Source of the DNA: Letharia columbiana
Taxonomy: Eukaryota; Ascomycota; Lecanoromycetes; Lecanorales; Parmeliaceae
Length of the DNA stretch: 64,000 bases
NCBI RefSeq assembly: GCF_014066305.1
Contig: NW_023501039.1
Coordinates: 1,661,388-1,725,387 of the forward strand
Direction: 5' to 3'
Part shown: positions 19,900 through 34,600 of the stretch, piece after piece
Numbering within the stretch: the first letter of the stretch is position 1
Layout: each line of letters begins with the position of its first letter
Program-made: the position numbers and the translations under genes
Notes under the pieces: model-generated
The model's database searches: none
Told to the model about the DNA's origin: nothing
Seen by the model: the letters and a program-made list of their open reading frames with translations, nothing else

Positions 19900-22800
19900 A
19901 TAATTGTTATTTAAGGGCTTTTAATCGTAGATTAACCGTTAAGAAATCTATATCGTCTCTCTTAAAATTATTAGCGATTAAATAATCTTAATAATCTTTT
20001 TAATTATTTATCTATTAAAAAATAAATAAAGGCGATTATTTAATAGACGAATAATCGCCTCTATTTTTATATAATTATCTTAATTATAATTACGTAATCT
20101 ATTATAGTATCTTTATCGTATATTAATATTATAGTCTCTTATAATCTCTCTTATTATAGATAATTAACGACTTATTCGCTTTTATATATATATAAGTATA
20201 TAATACTCCGTCGAAGCCTTTAATAATATAAGTAAGCCTACCTATCGAGCTCTTATAAATATACTACTTCTTATATATATTCTAAATAATACGATTCATC
20301 TAATTAGTCTAATTCGTTAGAAACGTCGATTATATAAATAATATTATAATATAAAGCTAGCAATCCGTATATATACTAATTTATTTATCACCTATATATT
20401 AAAAGGTTTAATACTATATTTAATACTAGATTATCTTTAATATTTCTTAGATCGCCTTAATATAGCTTTATTATAATATATATAATAAGAAAAGCGTATT
20501 TCTTTTAGCGATAGATATACGTTAAATATTATAATAGTTAATTTTTTCTAATATTAACCTATATATAGTTATTAATATTATATATATATCGTTAATTAAC
20601 CCTATAAAAGACTTCGTTAGTCTATCTAAAGAGTATACGCTATACTTTACTTACGAATCTATATAGATAATCTTACGATATTATTTTAAAGTAGCTATAT
20701 TAAAGTCTAATATATTAAAATTATATTTATTTCTATAAATAGCTATAAAGTGCTAAATAAAGCTATATTATAGATTAAATCTTATTAGATTAATTATTAT
20801 CTTAATATAAAAGAATTTATTAAGTATAAATCTTCTAAGCGAGACCTACGTAGAGTAATACTCGCTATCTCTTATAACGCTATAAAAACCTTTTATATTA
20901 CTCTTATCTAGATCTTACTTATTAATTAAAAAAAAGCTCTATATTAATATCGTATACTAATTATTAAATAATCTAAGTACTTTTACTATATCTAAATAGT
21001 TATAATTTTAAATACTTACTAAGTTTAATCGTAATAATTATCGTATTACGTTCTTTATAAATAGATAACTTATTAAATTTAATAGTATTATAGCGTTTAA
21101 TATACCTTTAAAGACTCTAAAAATAACTATTAATAATTGCGATTATAGGAAAAATAGTATAAATAACTTATACTTTAATTCTCTTACTAAAATATTCAAA
21201 TTTATAACTATCGTATACTCTTTAATATTATTTATAAGATAAAGGCCTATATAAATATTCGAAAGCTTAAGAAATTTCTTAAATTTATTATCATAAGGTT
21301 TCCTTCGTTTCTTATTCTTTTTCTTTCTCTTTCTCTTAATTTTAATTAACTTAAGCTTCGATATATATTATAATATATTTATTTTTAAATTATTATATAT
21401 TATATTCGAAAAAACTTTCTTTAAAACGCTTTTATCTTCGAAATTATTCTTATTTTTATTAGAATTATCGAAGTCTCTTATAGCGGGCGTTATATATATA
21501 ATTAGCTTTTAATAAGTTTTATATATATTTAAAATTTATTAATATAATATAATTAGCTTAATATATTTTTAACTATTAATAATAATATTAAATTAAATAA
21601 TAAATTTAAACGCTTATACGATAGTCTAGAGTAACGTTATTTCGAAGATTATAACTTTTTTTATAGCCTATAGAAATAGGAGATAAATCTATTCGATTAT
21701 TACTTTACTATATAGAATTAGTGGCGCTAGTAGAATAGCTTTATCTATCTTCGAAAGTAACTATAACTAAATATAGAATGTCGGGCTTTAAATACGCTTT
21801 TATCTAGAAGGAAAATAAAACTTCTAAAATGCCTTGAGATAGGTAGTAGATTTACGCTTGGTGAGAATTATAATTATTAAGAATCCCTAGAGAATTCTTT
21901 TTAAATCTCTTCACTTCGAGTAAGAAGCGTTATAAACTTTAAATTAAATAAGATTTAAGAATAGCGCCAGCTTCGTAATTAAGGGGATATCGAGTTATAT
22001 ATTAATATTCTAAATAAACTCCTTAAATTCGACACTATCGAGATCTTAAGTAAATTCGCATTATTAAATAGTCTCTTAATAATATCTATTATTTCCTATA
22101 ATATTAAAATCTAAATTTACTTTTTTATCTTTTAAGTAATAGTAAATACGATAATCTATAATAGTAATATATCTTATAAAGCTACTATTATTTATCTACT
22201 AGAGTATATCTCTAAGAAATATTAAGGTAAAAGCTTAAAATATATTTATAACGCTATTAATTTTAAGCTTTATTCTATAATCTAGATTCTATATAAGTTT
22301 ATAAAAGACTTTTATTATATTCTTAATATTAATATTATAAGATTTTAAGAATAAAGTAAATATATTTATAAGTTTTCTACGCTTTATATAATCTAGATAT
22401 ATTAAAATAAGATAAAATACTTTAAGTATATAATATATATTTCTATAAATATTGAAATTATTAATAAAGAGAAGGTAGGGAAAACTAATAAGAGATTTTG
22501 CGATAACGACTTCGAAATAATTACGATTAAAATATACTATCTCGAGCTCGCTATAAGTTAAATATAATTAATATAAAGATTATATAATAAATAAATTAAA
22601 ATTAAAAATTCTTTAAATAAAGCGACAATCGTTTAAATAAATAACCTCTTCTTTATCTTTTTTAAAATTATAATTATAATAAATATTAAGATATCGAATA
22701 ATAGATTACGAAGTTTATTCTAATAAAATATTCTTTATAAAAAAGAGCTTATACTTATTATCTAGATTTAAGTTAAAATTATTAAAAATAAATATTCTAT

Positions 22801-23890
22801 AATTTATAATTATCTATAATATTATAATAATATACTCTATTACGTCTTATTAATAATCGTAATTAATAAATATTATATATTCGATATAATATAAAGATAA
22901 ATAGACTTATATTAGATTCTTAGAAATAATAAGTATTCTTTTTTAAATATAATAAACTTCCTCTAATATTAATCGAATAGAAGATTTTTATATATATAAT
23001 TATTAAAGCTCTATCGACTTATTTATATATTATATTATTTTAAAGAATATTTTTTTATATAAATATATTACTAATAGTATAGTATATATAAGATTTAAAA
23101 ATTTATATTAATATTACTATACTTAACGTTTAATACTTTATTATTATATATTCCTTCTCTTATTATAATAATAATAACTATTTCTTAATTATAACTATAA
23201 AAGACTTTTATAATAATTATAATAAGGGAATATATCGATAAATCTATTACTTTAATATATCTAGCTTTAACGAAAGGATATATATATCTAATTTCGAGTT
23301 TTTATTCTCTTTCTTAATTATAAAGCTCTTTATTATTAAAGACTTCGATAATTAGAAAATCTCTTATAGTCTTATATAATCTACCCGCGATCTATTTAAC
23401 TTCTCGAATTATAGACTTAATATTAAATATAATAATAAAGATAAAATATCTTTCTTATCTTATTAGATAATTATTTTAAATAATAAAGTTAAAGAGAAAG
23501 TTGATAATTAAGCTTAATAGAAAAGGACTAATAAGAGTATTTACTTTAGATTCTACGATTTTAGACTTAATAATAAAAAAGCTAATTATTTATTCTTATC
23601 GCTAAAGATATTAAAATCTTTAAATAATTTAAAAAAGATAAGTAATCGAGATTCTTAAGATACTTTATTAACTTTTTTAATAGGCTATACGATAATTAAT
23701 ATAATAATATTATATCTTAAGAAATTAAATATAATAAATAGATTCTTATTATCTTTATCGTCTAAATTCTTATTACTATCTATAGCTATATATATCTATC
23801 TCTACTCTTATCTATATATCTTTTTATTAAAATCGTAAGATAATAAATCGATATTTATATCGTTATCTATTTACTTATTACTCTCATTAT
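19900..23890. other. T1 interior, left part: RIP-saturated, no recognised gene
   Basis: No usable open frame on either strand. Minus-strand reading of about 21050-21500 gives a fairly continuous Lys/Arg-rich peptide with a basic cluster but no named domain. A slightly less mutated patch lies near 21775-21920. Confidence 0.45.
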
Positions 23891-23899
23891 TACTAAAGG

Positions 23900-24085
23900 C
23901 TATAGATGAAAGTATCTTATTATAAAAGCCTTTATTAGATTATTTAAAGGAATCGCTAGAGACTATAGATGAAAGTATCTTATTATAAAAGTTTTTATTA
24001 GACTATTTAAAGGAAACGTTAAAGACTATAAATAAAAGTATCTTATTATAAAAGCCTTTATTAGACTATTTAAAGAAATCTTAAT
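23900..24085 (+). repeat. 63-bp tandem repeat, 3 units, coding-type
   Basis: Units start at 23900, 23963 and 24026 with CTATAGATGAAAGTATC and variants. The period is exactly 21 codons; the plus reading includes DESILLLKPLLDYLKE. A multiple of three and the conserved frame suggest that this was protein-coding in the ancestor of T1. Confidence 0.75.
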
Positions 24086-26990
24086 TATCTTAAAAATATC
24101 TAATAGAAAAGTTATTTATAGAGATAAAGTTATTAATAGAAGAAAGATTATTAATAAAGAGAAGATTATTAAAAAAGTTAGTAGATATCTTATTATTAAT
24201 TATATCGTTATAGATATAATAAATAAAATTTAAACTCGAAGATAATAAAGATTAATTATTATCGTTAATATTTTAGTTAAATACTTATAGTTAATTTATC
24301 TTATAAAATTAAAATATTATTCTTTAATAGAGAACTAATAAAATAATTCTTAATAACTAATTCTAAATAAATATAAATTTATTAAAAGACTTTAAATAAG
24401 GGGGAGATTATAGAATTAAATTTTATTAAAGAGTTATATAAACTCTATAAATAAGTCTTAGCGTATCTCGATAGACTATTAATAATAATATATAATTTAA
24501 ATTTATAATTCTTAATTAGATATTTAGTTATAATAGAAATATCGATTATTAGCTTAAATAAGCTATATAAATTATTAAGCTTCTTAGATATAATACTAAA
24601 TAGTATATATTACATTTTCAATATAGATTTCTTAAATTTAATTAATATATTTGCGAGTATAAAAAGTTCTAATTAAATTTATATCTTTACGGCCGCTATA
24701 TATATATATAGTAAGAATTTAATATAATCTATATTAAAGTTATTAACTCTCTCTCTAAAGATTATTATAATAGTCTTTAACTGCTATTAGAGCGTATAGA
24801 TTATAATTACTATAATATAGATCGTAGAAAAAAAAAGAGCCTCTCTACTAGAAGTTTTAAAGATATATTATAATTAAGTAATTATTATATCTTCGTTTAA
24901 AGATATTATTATAGTATACTTTCTATTATAAACTTTATATTATAGGTTTTTATATACTATCTATAGATAAAGAAATTAATAGAATAGAAGCTTTTAATAG
25001 AAGGGTTTAATATATCTAAAGAAGGATTTCCTCGTTCTTTCGCTATAATAGAATATATTAAAGTATCTCGTATAGTGATAAGATATAAGACCTATCTCAC
25101 TTATTCCATTTAATTTAATTATATCTTATTATCTCTTTCTTCTTAAATATCTATTTTTTAAGATCGACGATAATATCTTCTATATTATCTTTGTCGTTAA
25201 AAATCTATTAATTTAACTCCGCTATTATCTATAATATAGCCTTCTTAATATTTCTTTAAATTATTTAATTATTAAAACTATTAGTAACGTAATATTTATA
25301 TATCTATATTACCGCGCTTAAGTTTTTTATATATATTATATATCCGAGAACTTAAACCTAAATATTTAAATTATATATATACTTAATTATATAAACTCTC
25401 TAATATATCTATTATAGATTTAGATTAATCGATCTTATCGCGTATATTATAATTAAAATCTAAGCTTAATTAATATACTTAATAAATATTATAATAATAA
25501 TATTACGCTCTTCTATCTATTAATAAATATTAAAAATTATATAATTAATCGCGAGAAGTTGAAAGATTATAATAAGAAGTATTATAATAATTAATAATTA
25601 ATAGAAGATTGAGATCTTCTTCTAATCTCTTATAATCTACGGCGAAATTAGCATTTATAAAAGACTACTATAAAGAGATATCTATAGAAGACTATTACGA
25701 AAGTCTATAGTAAAAAGCTTATCGTATATTTATAGAAATAGTAAAGTATATATATATCTAGTTATAAATATTACGAAGTAAAGTATATAGCTTCGATATA
25801 TTCTTAAATAATTCCTAAAGTAATAAATCTAGATTCTTTATACTCGATTTTATATAAGTTATAAATTACTCGAGAAAGAAACGCTTTTTATTAAAAGTTC
25901 TCTTTATATTAATTAACTTTAAATTCTAAATCTTATCTAGATTAGAGAGATTAATTTATATTATTAATAATAATAATTTACGCTATATCGCTAGCAATTA
26001 TTTTATTAATTTTATCTCTTCTCTAAAGATAAGAAGCTAATTAATAAGTTTCTTCTCGAATTTAATATATTACTTTCGCTCTTTTTTATTAAATAAATAA
26101 TTAATAATAATAACTTTAATACGCGGTAGAGAATTAGCGATCTTACGATCTATTTCGAAAGAAATTCGATTTTATAGAATATAGTAAATTACTAGCTTTT
26201 TCTATATCTTAACTATTTAAAAATCTTACTCGATAAAATCTATTCGATAAGTAAGAATTTAATTCTTTATAGCGCGAATAATAAGCTATAGCTTAACTAC
26301 TATATACTTATTAAAAACGAAAAATAAATCTTTATTATTTTTAAAGCGTATTTTTATAAGTAATCTCTTCGACTATTACTTATTAGCGTTAAATAATTTA
26401 ATAAAAAATATATAATTTAATTAATTATTAATATTATTAGAAATAAAAATAGCGCTAATTATAATATAGCGTAAAGTATTTAATTATAATATCGAATTAA
26501 AGATATTAATAGAGAGAGATTTTAATAGATAATATTTATTATTAATTATTAAGTTAAAGTAATTTTCTAAGCTTTCTTCTTAAAGAGTATCTACTTAAAA
26601 GCGAATCTTATTAATCTTTATTTTTAATATAATTAATTTATTAATCTAATACTTTTAAATAACTACGGAATTATAATAAACCGCGAATATTATATAATTA
26701 TTTATAATTATAACTTTAAAATACTACTTCTTTTTATCGAATAGCTTATATATATAATAAAGAGTTTTTATAATTATACGCTTATTTACGATAGACTTTA
26801 AATATCGAGTATCTTTATAATACTTATATACTTCGAAGATATTTAAGGCGATAAGATTAATAGCTTTAATTTACTATAATATAAGATCTTTAGATATTAA
26901 AATAAGAATTAATTTCGTAAGAAATCGATTTTTAATAGAAATATTCTTACGGAATTTCTAGAGCTAAATTAATAGTTAATAAAAGCTTAT
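24086..26990. other. T1 interior, middle: RIP-saturated, no recognised gene
   Basis: No open frame worth calling. Patches with more CA/TG occur near 24600-24660 and 24930-25110. Minus reading of about 26100-26600 is fairly continuous but without a motif I recognise. Confidence 0.4.
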
Positions 26991-26993
26991 AGC

Positions 26994-27165
26994 GAAAGTC
27001 TATCTGCGAAAGCCTATAGTAGGAAGCCTATAATAAGAAGTCTATAGTAAGAAGCCTATGATAAGAAGCCTATAATAGAAAATCTATAGTAGAAAGTCTA
27101 TAGTAGAAAGTCTATAATAGGAAGTCTATAATAGAAAGTCTATGATAGAAAGCCTATAATAGAAT
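26994..27165 (+). repeat. 14-bp tandem array, about 12 units
   Basis: Core GCCTATAGTA or GTCTATAATA recurs at 27012, 27026, 27040, 27054, 27068, 27082, 27096, 27110, 27124, 27138 and 27152: a strict 14-base period. RIP has diversified the units. Not a multiple of three. Confidence 0.85.
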
Positions 27166-29645
27166 ATATATATTAATAGAAAGGGGCTTACTCATAAGAG
27201 ATAGCTAATAATAATTTATATTTTCTCTAGATCGATATAATCTACTAGAAAATAAGCCTATAAATAAGACTATAGATAAAACTTAATAATTATCTTTATC
27301 GCTATTAATTATTAAAACTTAAGCTATTAAGATAAATTTATATTAGATATATAAAAGATAGTCTTATTATTGTATTAAGATATATAAAATAAACGATATA
27401 AGTTCTCGAGATCTTCTCGCTAATAGTCTTTACTATTAAAGTATAACTACTATATATTAAATTTTATTATTATTATATTATTCTATAACTAATATTAAAT
27501 AATATTTATTTTTTAATTATATATAACTTTATTAAATTAAATCTTCTAATTATAATTTATAATACGAGTAATAATTTATCTAATTAGTTTAAGACTTTTC
27601 TTAAAAGCTCTTATATTATTACTCTTTCAAATTAACTTATTAATAAATTATATTTTTTAAAATTACTTCTTAATATTAAACTTTCTAGCTTTATTCTTAA
27701 TCGCTATTATTTAAATATTTATTAAAATCTTAATCTTAATATTATCTTTATTCTTCTTATTAATATTATAATTAAATTTAAGCTTTTAATTATTTAATTA
27801 TATAACTTTTACTTACTTATTAAATTATATTATCTCTTAATTATAAATAATACTTAATAAAAAGTTAATAATAAATCTAATTTAGGCGAGTTATTTATTT
27901 TTAAAAGATAAAGATAATAGAGAAGTAAATCGAAGAGAGATTATAGAAGACTACGATAATATATTATCCTACTTAAGATTAATATATCTATAAAAAAATA
28001 CTTTCTAAAGATATTTATTAAATAAGTATTTATCGAATAATCTAATAGATTCGGAGTCGGAGGCTACGGTATATTGCTAGCTTATTATAGAGTACTCGCT
28101 AAAGGCTATAATAGTTAAATATTTATTAAATACTCTAACTTACTCTCTATAAAAGAATCTTATATATCTTCTAATAGAAAGCGTCTAGAGAAAGCTTAAT
28201 TATACTTCTTATATTTAATAAATAATTAAATTTTTAAATTAATTTATATTAACGAAAGTCCTTTATTAAAGAATAATTTTAAAATACTCTTAGTATTAAT
28301 ATAATAAATATCGTATATTATATAGATATAATAATTTATTTAATTTTAATTAGATTTATTAGAGTATAGAGTTAAAAACTTATTAAATCTTAATCGCTCT
28401 TTAATAAGTATATATTTCTTAACTATAATAAATTATAGCTCTCGTCTATAAGATTTATTTATATATTTTATAGCTTTTTATTATAATAATATCTAGATAT
28501 AAATATAGATTTCGAAATATAATCTAAATTAATCACTTTTAATAAAGCGTTTTATTTTATTTATATCTATAAATTCTAGTTTTATATAAAGATCTTTATA
28601 CTTATAAAAAGCTAGCTCTTTTTTATAAACTTCGATTAATAAGAATATTATTATAATTATAAAAGGCTTTAAATATAGAATAATAGAATAAACGAGTTAA
28701 TTTATAGAGTATTTATCTATCTATATAAGACTTTAATTAAATTAAATTATAATCTTATATAGAATAAATTATAATAATAATATTAAAATAAAATAATTAA
28801 AAACTTATAAAATTAAGATTTTAAGAACTAATAGAATTTATTTTATATCTTTCTTATAAAGAGTAAATTTATAATTAAGATAAATATAGAAATTAAGTAA
28901 CGCGTAAATAAGTAATAACTCTCATCTTATATATAGAGAGAGAGGCTTATAATTATACTTTTATAATTTTATAATAATATCTAGTCTAACTAATAGACTA
29001 CTCTATAATAATCTTCTATAATAAGATCTATATCTTTAAATATATTATTATTTATTAGTCTACTCGTTTTTCTTAAGTTATAATTAAGATTACGAGAATT
29101 AAAGAGAATATAAAGATATACTTATTTTATAAGGGAGATAGAGAGATTAAAGTAAGTAAGTTTTAGCGTTAAAGTCTATCGCGAATACTTAATTTAGTCT
29201 AAAAATACTTTTAATAACTTCTTTTATAACGAGATATATAATTTATCTAAGTTTTTTTCTTCTCTAATTATTATAGCTATAGGAATATTTTATTAATTAC
29301 TTCTATAATAATAGATAAATTAATTATCTAGCGTGGATTATAGATATTAAACTCTTAGCAATCTAAATCTAAATCTAGAATATATAATACTATACTCGAG
29401 AGATCTCTTATCTAAAATAGCGAATCTAGAAATAAATTAATAAGGATTATATTTTAGTATAATAAATGTCGATATAAATAATCTCTTAATAAATTAAATA
29501 TAGAAGAGATTAATAATATATCTTTATATAGTAACTTTACTAAAGTAATACGTTATCTAATACTTTTATAGCTCTAAGCTAATAATTTTTTTAAATTAAA
29601 AAATTTAATATCTAGACTATATTATAGGCTTTTAAGTATTTATAT
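27166..29645. other. T1 interior, right part: RIP-saturated, no recognised gene
   Basis: No usable open frame. The stretch 28040-28080 is less mutated (TTCGGAGTCGGAGGCTACGG) and reads GVGGYGILLAYYRVLAKGY in one plus frame, which looks like real ancestral coding sequence but is not identified. Confidence 0.4.
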
Positions 29646-29647
29646 AT

Positions 29648-29835
29648 AAAGTCTTCTATAGCTACTATATAGCCTATATTAAAGACTTTAAAGACTTTAT
29701 ATTTAAAGTCTTTTATAGCTATTATATAGTCTATATCGAAGACTTTAAAGATTCTATATTTAAAGCCTACTATAGCTGCTATATAGTCTATACTAAAAGC
29801 TTTTAAACCCTTATATATAAAGCCTATTATAATTA
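29648..29835 (+). repeat. 57-bp tandem repeat, 3.3 units, coding-type
   Basis: Units start at 29648, 29705, 29762 and 29819 with AAAGTCTTCTATAGCT and variants. The period is 19 codons; one plus frame reads Ser/Thr/Ala-rich before RIP changes. Together with the 63-bp array this implies a large low-complexity protein in T1. Confidence 0.75.
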
Positions 29836-31340
29836 TTATTAAATCTTCTATTATTAAATCTATTAATACGATTTTGAAGATTTTAATAAAAAATATATAA
29901 TACGTTATAAATGTAAAGAATAATAAGACTCTCGATAGAGAGAAAAGAAATCGAAGTAATTTAATAATAATGTTAATGTCTAGGAGTAATTCGTAGAATT
30001 AGATAAACGAATATAATACTATTATAAGTTAGTTAGTTTAGTATTATAAAAAAAAAGATTAAAGATTTTATATACTTATTAAAGTCTAAAGTAGAGGTTT
30101 TCTCTTAATTAAATCTATTAACTAAATACTATTTTTTTATCTTTCTATTAAATACTTATATAGATAAACTTATTCGAGCTATCTTTCTAGATATAAAAAG
30201 TGATTATTAAGTATATAAAGAGGCTAAATATTATATCTAATATTTATATAAGATATAAAAAGATAAGATTCTTAAGTGAGCGCTATAGTGGATATAGCGA
30301 TAGATTAAGAGTGCTATAGATCTAAAGCGTTAAACGCTATACTCGAAATTATTAAGATTTATAAATATTAAAACGAAGATTTATAAAAAGTATAATTTTA
30401 AATAGTTAAAGAGTATATTTAGATTTAAAATTAAAATAATAAATTTTAAGACGATTATCGAAGATAGACTAAGATTTCTTAAATATAAATTCTCTATTAT
30501 ATCTATTTATAGATTTATTAAAATCTATTATAAATATAGTAATTAATTATTCTACTATCTAGATACCTTTTTATAATTTATTATATATTCTCGCTTAATA
30601 AAGCTATATCTTAAGAATTCGATTAATTTATTACTAGTAAAGTATATATATAAATATCTCTTAGATCTATTTAACGCTCTTTATTAAAAAAGTAAATTTA
30701 AATATTAATTACTCGATTTCTATTTTAAATATATAATATCTTATAGCGTATAGTATAAGAAACGCTTAAAAATTAATATTAATTAAAACTTAAATATAAT
30801 TATAGAAGAATTTAATATTAATATAAATAAGAATTAGATATTAAATATTAATAGCGATAAGAAGAATAATAAAATAGTTTCTAATAATAGAGAAGATGAT
30901 AATAGTAATTAATAATAATGTGTTAAAAGCTTTAGTAACCTATATATAACTTTATTACCTATAGCTTTATTACTTATAACTTTATTATCTATAACTTTAC
31001 TATCTATTACTTCACTTATAATTTTAATTAATATATATTTATTCCCTAGCGTAATACTATATATTTTAATATTAATTTAAGACTTTATAGAAGAATATAA
31101 TAAGATATTATATATAGAGAGTATTATAGCTTTAGTCTATATAGAGTATAATTATATATACTAAAGGCTTCGATAGATTATATTATCTATAAATACTATA
31201 TTAAGCTATTTATAATTATAAATAGCTTTAAGAAATACTTTATTAACTTTAATATTAAATTTAGTAATTAATTATTAAATAACTAATAGATTATAGTTAA
31301 GAAATTATAAAACTTTATACTTATTTTTTAATTATTAATT
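29836..31340. other. T1 interior, near right end: RIP-saturated
   Basis: No open frame. Plus reading around 30100-30900 is Gln/Thr/His-rich if RIP stops are read as Gln. No motif recognised. Confidence 0.4.
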
Positions 31341-31344
31341 AATC

Positions 31345-31415
31345 GTTAATAAACCGTTAGCTAACGATTATATATCTTAAATAGTTATTAAACTATTATA
31401 TAACCGTTAATTAAT
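31345..31415 (-). repeat. T1 right subterminal repeats (AACCG)
   Basis: AACCGTTAG at 31352 and AACCGTTAA at 31402, i.e. CGGTT on the minus strand, mirroring the left end array at 19806-19880. Additional decayed copies (AATCGTTAAT) lie between. Confidence 0.6.
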
Positions 31416-31446
31416 AGATTTAGATCTACGCGAGAGGTCTAGATAG

Positions 31447-31476
31447 TATAGTAGAGATAATAAACTAAGTTATAAT
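31447..31476 (-). mobile_element. Helitron-like H1, piece 2 (short minisatellite segment)
   Basis: Thirty bases of minisatellite sequence (TAGTAGAGATAATAAACTAAG) between T1 and GypsyA. It joins 19721 on the left and 49146 on the right when the insertions and their duplications are removed. ATAAT at 31472-31476 is the GypsyA target duplication. Confidence 0.75.
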
Positions 31477-31602
31477 TGTTACGGGAATAAGCTAAGTCCT
31501 TTATTAAGCTTTATCAAGCTTTCTATTATAAGTAGTAGATTTCTAGATAAAAATAATTAAGCTTATTATATACTACGACTATAGATTCTTATTATTATTA
31601 TA
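31477..31602 (+). repeat. GypsyA 5' LTR (126 bp)
   Basis: Starts TGTTACGGGAATAAGC, ends TTATTATTATTATA (RIP form of a CA end). Matches 49015-49140. Sequence just inside (31606-31620, TAGTAGCAATAC) could be a RIP-changed primer site of the TGGTAGC type; this is a guess. Confidence 0.82.
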
Positions 31603-34600
31603 ATATAGTAGCAATACTATTTCTTAATGCTAATTAATTATTAAGAGATTTTAAAAGTTCCTCTACTAGACTAATCTATTTAAAGAAAACTTATTCTTTA
31701 AAAAAGTCTATTCTTAAAGAAAGCTTATTCTTTAAATCTCATCTCAAGCTTTCGCTACGCAAATTCTTTAAGTATACTACTACTATCTAAAACCACCTCC
31801 GATAGCGAATTCTTTATACTTATTATGATTTTAGCTAAAAATCCATAAAGAGATAAAAACCTCCCTCTTAGAAATCTTAATTCCTCGTAAGATTTCTTAA
31901 TCTTTCTCTACTTTCTTTTAAAAATTATCGATATCGTTAATTAATAGCTAAGCTGGCTTTCTTAAGTTATTTAGTATTTAATTTAATTACTCATAATATC
32001 GTTATTTTTATATTTTAACTATAAGAGTTTCTTAAAAGTAATTATACGTTTATAAATCTATTTAATAAGAAGAACTATTAATTTATTAAGAATATCGTTA
32101 AAAGTAAATTTTATTTACCCTCGATAACCCGAGGAATCTTAATAAGAAACGATTATTTGCGTATTAGATTTAATTTAATTAAAGTATTATTCTAGCCTCT
32201 TAATTAGATTATTAATAAACTATATTTTCGTGTAATATTTAGAATATTTAACGAAGGAGTAGAACTACTGCGGAGACTCGAGGATCCTCTATTTATAAAA
32301 GTTACTCTAGAAAACTCGCCGAGTTTCTCACTTTCAAGAATTACTACGCTTCTTTCGATAAGCTTAAGAATTATAATAAGAGTAATCTTCGTTAACGAAG
32401 TAATCTACTCTTATCTAATTAGTCTATTAAATAGAATAGATCTTAATAATTTATAAATATAAGCCGTTATCGCGATAGCTACTTTCGCGGTAATAGTTTA
32501 ATATATATATAATAATCTATTATAGTAGAGAATATCAAGATCGCCGGACTTACTAGATATCACTAGCACTCTAGAAAATAATAAAGGTTCCTTATAGTCG
32601 AGATAGAATCTAAGCGATATTAATTTTTTTAACTCGATATATAAAGATAAGTCGATAGCGTTTAAAGTTCTATTGATAAAGCATACACTAAAGAAGATAT
32701 ACTTCTATAATATTTATCTCTTTATCGAGTACGCTTATAACGTAGCTAATATTAAAGATAATAATCTTATATATATAAATTTTTAAACTTACTTAAAAGA
32801 CCCTATTTTAAAATAATAGCTTAATAAATTTATTAATAATAATAAATATTTTATTAAGTTCGATAATAGATTTAATAAGTAAGAATAATTACTTATTAAA
32901 CGATTTAAGATATTTACTAATATAGTTATTAACTTAATTCTTAAAAAACGCTATACGCTTTATAATACTAGTAATTATAAAAAACCTCGAGAATATACTT
33001 AACGAATTTTATAAATAGTAAAAAATATCAAGTTTATAGATATTAGTAATCAAATCGATATTATTTATAATAACCTTAATTTCGATCTTAGATAAGATAT
33101 TAGATATCTTAAAAAAAGTATAAAATTATAGAAATTTCTTATTAAGCTTAATGATTTTAAATATAATTAGTAGATATATATAGATAAATATAAAGTAGAA
33201 AGAAGTATAGATATTAAAAATACTTCTAGATTTTAAGTAAATTAATAACCTCGATTTATTAATAGTAATAGAGATAATTATAATTAGTTATAATCTCGAT
33301 AATAATAAGATTCTAAATTTAATTAGTAAGTATTTTATAATTACTAATCTTATTAACTTTATTACTCGTCTTTTTCTTATTATTTTAATAATATAAATAC
33401 TTATTTAAATTAATAGTAATAAAATTCTAATTAATACGATTAATAATTAAATCTATAATATTAATCTCGCTTATTTAAAACTCGATAACCTCTTTAAATT
33501 ATCGCTTCGCTAAACGAATATACTTCGATATTCTTAAATTCTTAACTTTTATTAGAAGAAAGCTTTTTAATAAAGAAAGATCGCGATAATTAAGCTTTCT
33601 CGAATTAAGATTTTTAAAAATCTTAATAATAATAACGCTCGAAGATATCCGCCTATTAAGCTTTTATTAATAAGAATAAGAAATCTTATTAGTATAAAGA
33701 AAATAACACTTAAAAAGAAAATACTAAGATCGAGTTATTATACTTCGCGAGTGAAGATTAATAAGAAAATAAAATATATTATAGTATTATTAACTACTCG
33801 CTAAGTTCCCATAATAAATAATTCGCGGGTTTTATAAGATTTAAAACTTATTATCGTCTTTACGAAGATACTTTCTTATTTAAAACGAAGCTTTATAAGT
33901 ATTTTTATATCGACTACTCGAGAAAGCTCGATATCGTCTAAATTAATAATAATAAGACGCTATTACCGAAAGCGTTATTAAAAGATTTCTCGAAGAAAAC
34001 CTTAAGAATAGTTAAATTCGACTTCTCGAGTAAGAATCTTAGTTCGAGATTCGTATTTTATAATTAAAATTACGTCTATATAGAACTTCGTCTAATATCG
34101 AAAAAAAACTAATAATATATACTTAAATATAGATTATAGTATAATCTTAAGTAATAGATTATAGCTTAAGAGCTTATTATTTAAAATTAGGATTATTAAA
34201 ATAGCTTTATCTTTAAAAGTTCGCGAAGTAAATATTAATAAGTATAAAATTAATAAATATATAACTACGAAGCTTTACTTCTTAAGATTAGATTTCTAAA
34301 ATAAAAAAGCCTTTATCTACCTTCGAAGAGAAGTTTATATTATTAATAATCTTTATATTAGAATATTAATTAATAATAATATTATTAATTTTAAAGATAT
34401 CGTTATTAACATTATTAATAAGAGTACTTATATAAAAAGCTATAAGATTATAATCGAAGTTTCTATTTATTTATAAGAAGAATTTATAAAAAGAAAGATT
34501 TATATAAAGTCGATAATAATAGTTTCTTTATATAATAAGATAATATTATTTATAAAAAACGTTAATCTACTCGCTAATTATAATTTCTTATTTAAATCTA

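Larger units (their letters stand above)
19722..31446. mobile_element. T1: large RIP-mutated element with inverted ends and TA duplication
   Basis: An 11.7 kb segment interrupting an H1 minisatellite unit. Restoring the unit leaves TA on both sides (19720-19721 and 31447-31448). The ends are inverted: CTATTTAGTC at the left, CTATCTAGAC at the right on the other strand. Over 20 positions 10 are identical, 7 differ by transitions that RIP could cause and 3 by transversions. Both subterminal zones carry CGGTT motifs. Inner conceptual readings are Lys/Ser/Thr-rich with tandem peptide repeats; I recognised no transposase. Short TSD plus subterminal repeats recall CACTA elements, but the ends are not CACTA, and a further nested element inside is possible. 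Superfamily unknown. Confidence 0.6.
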
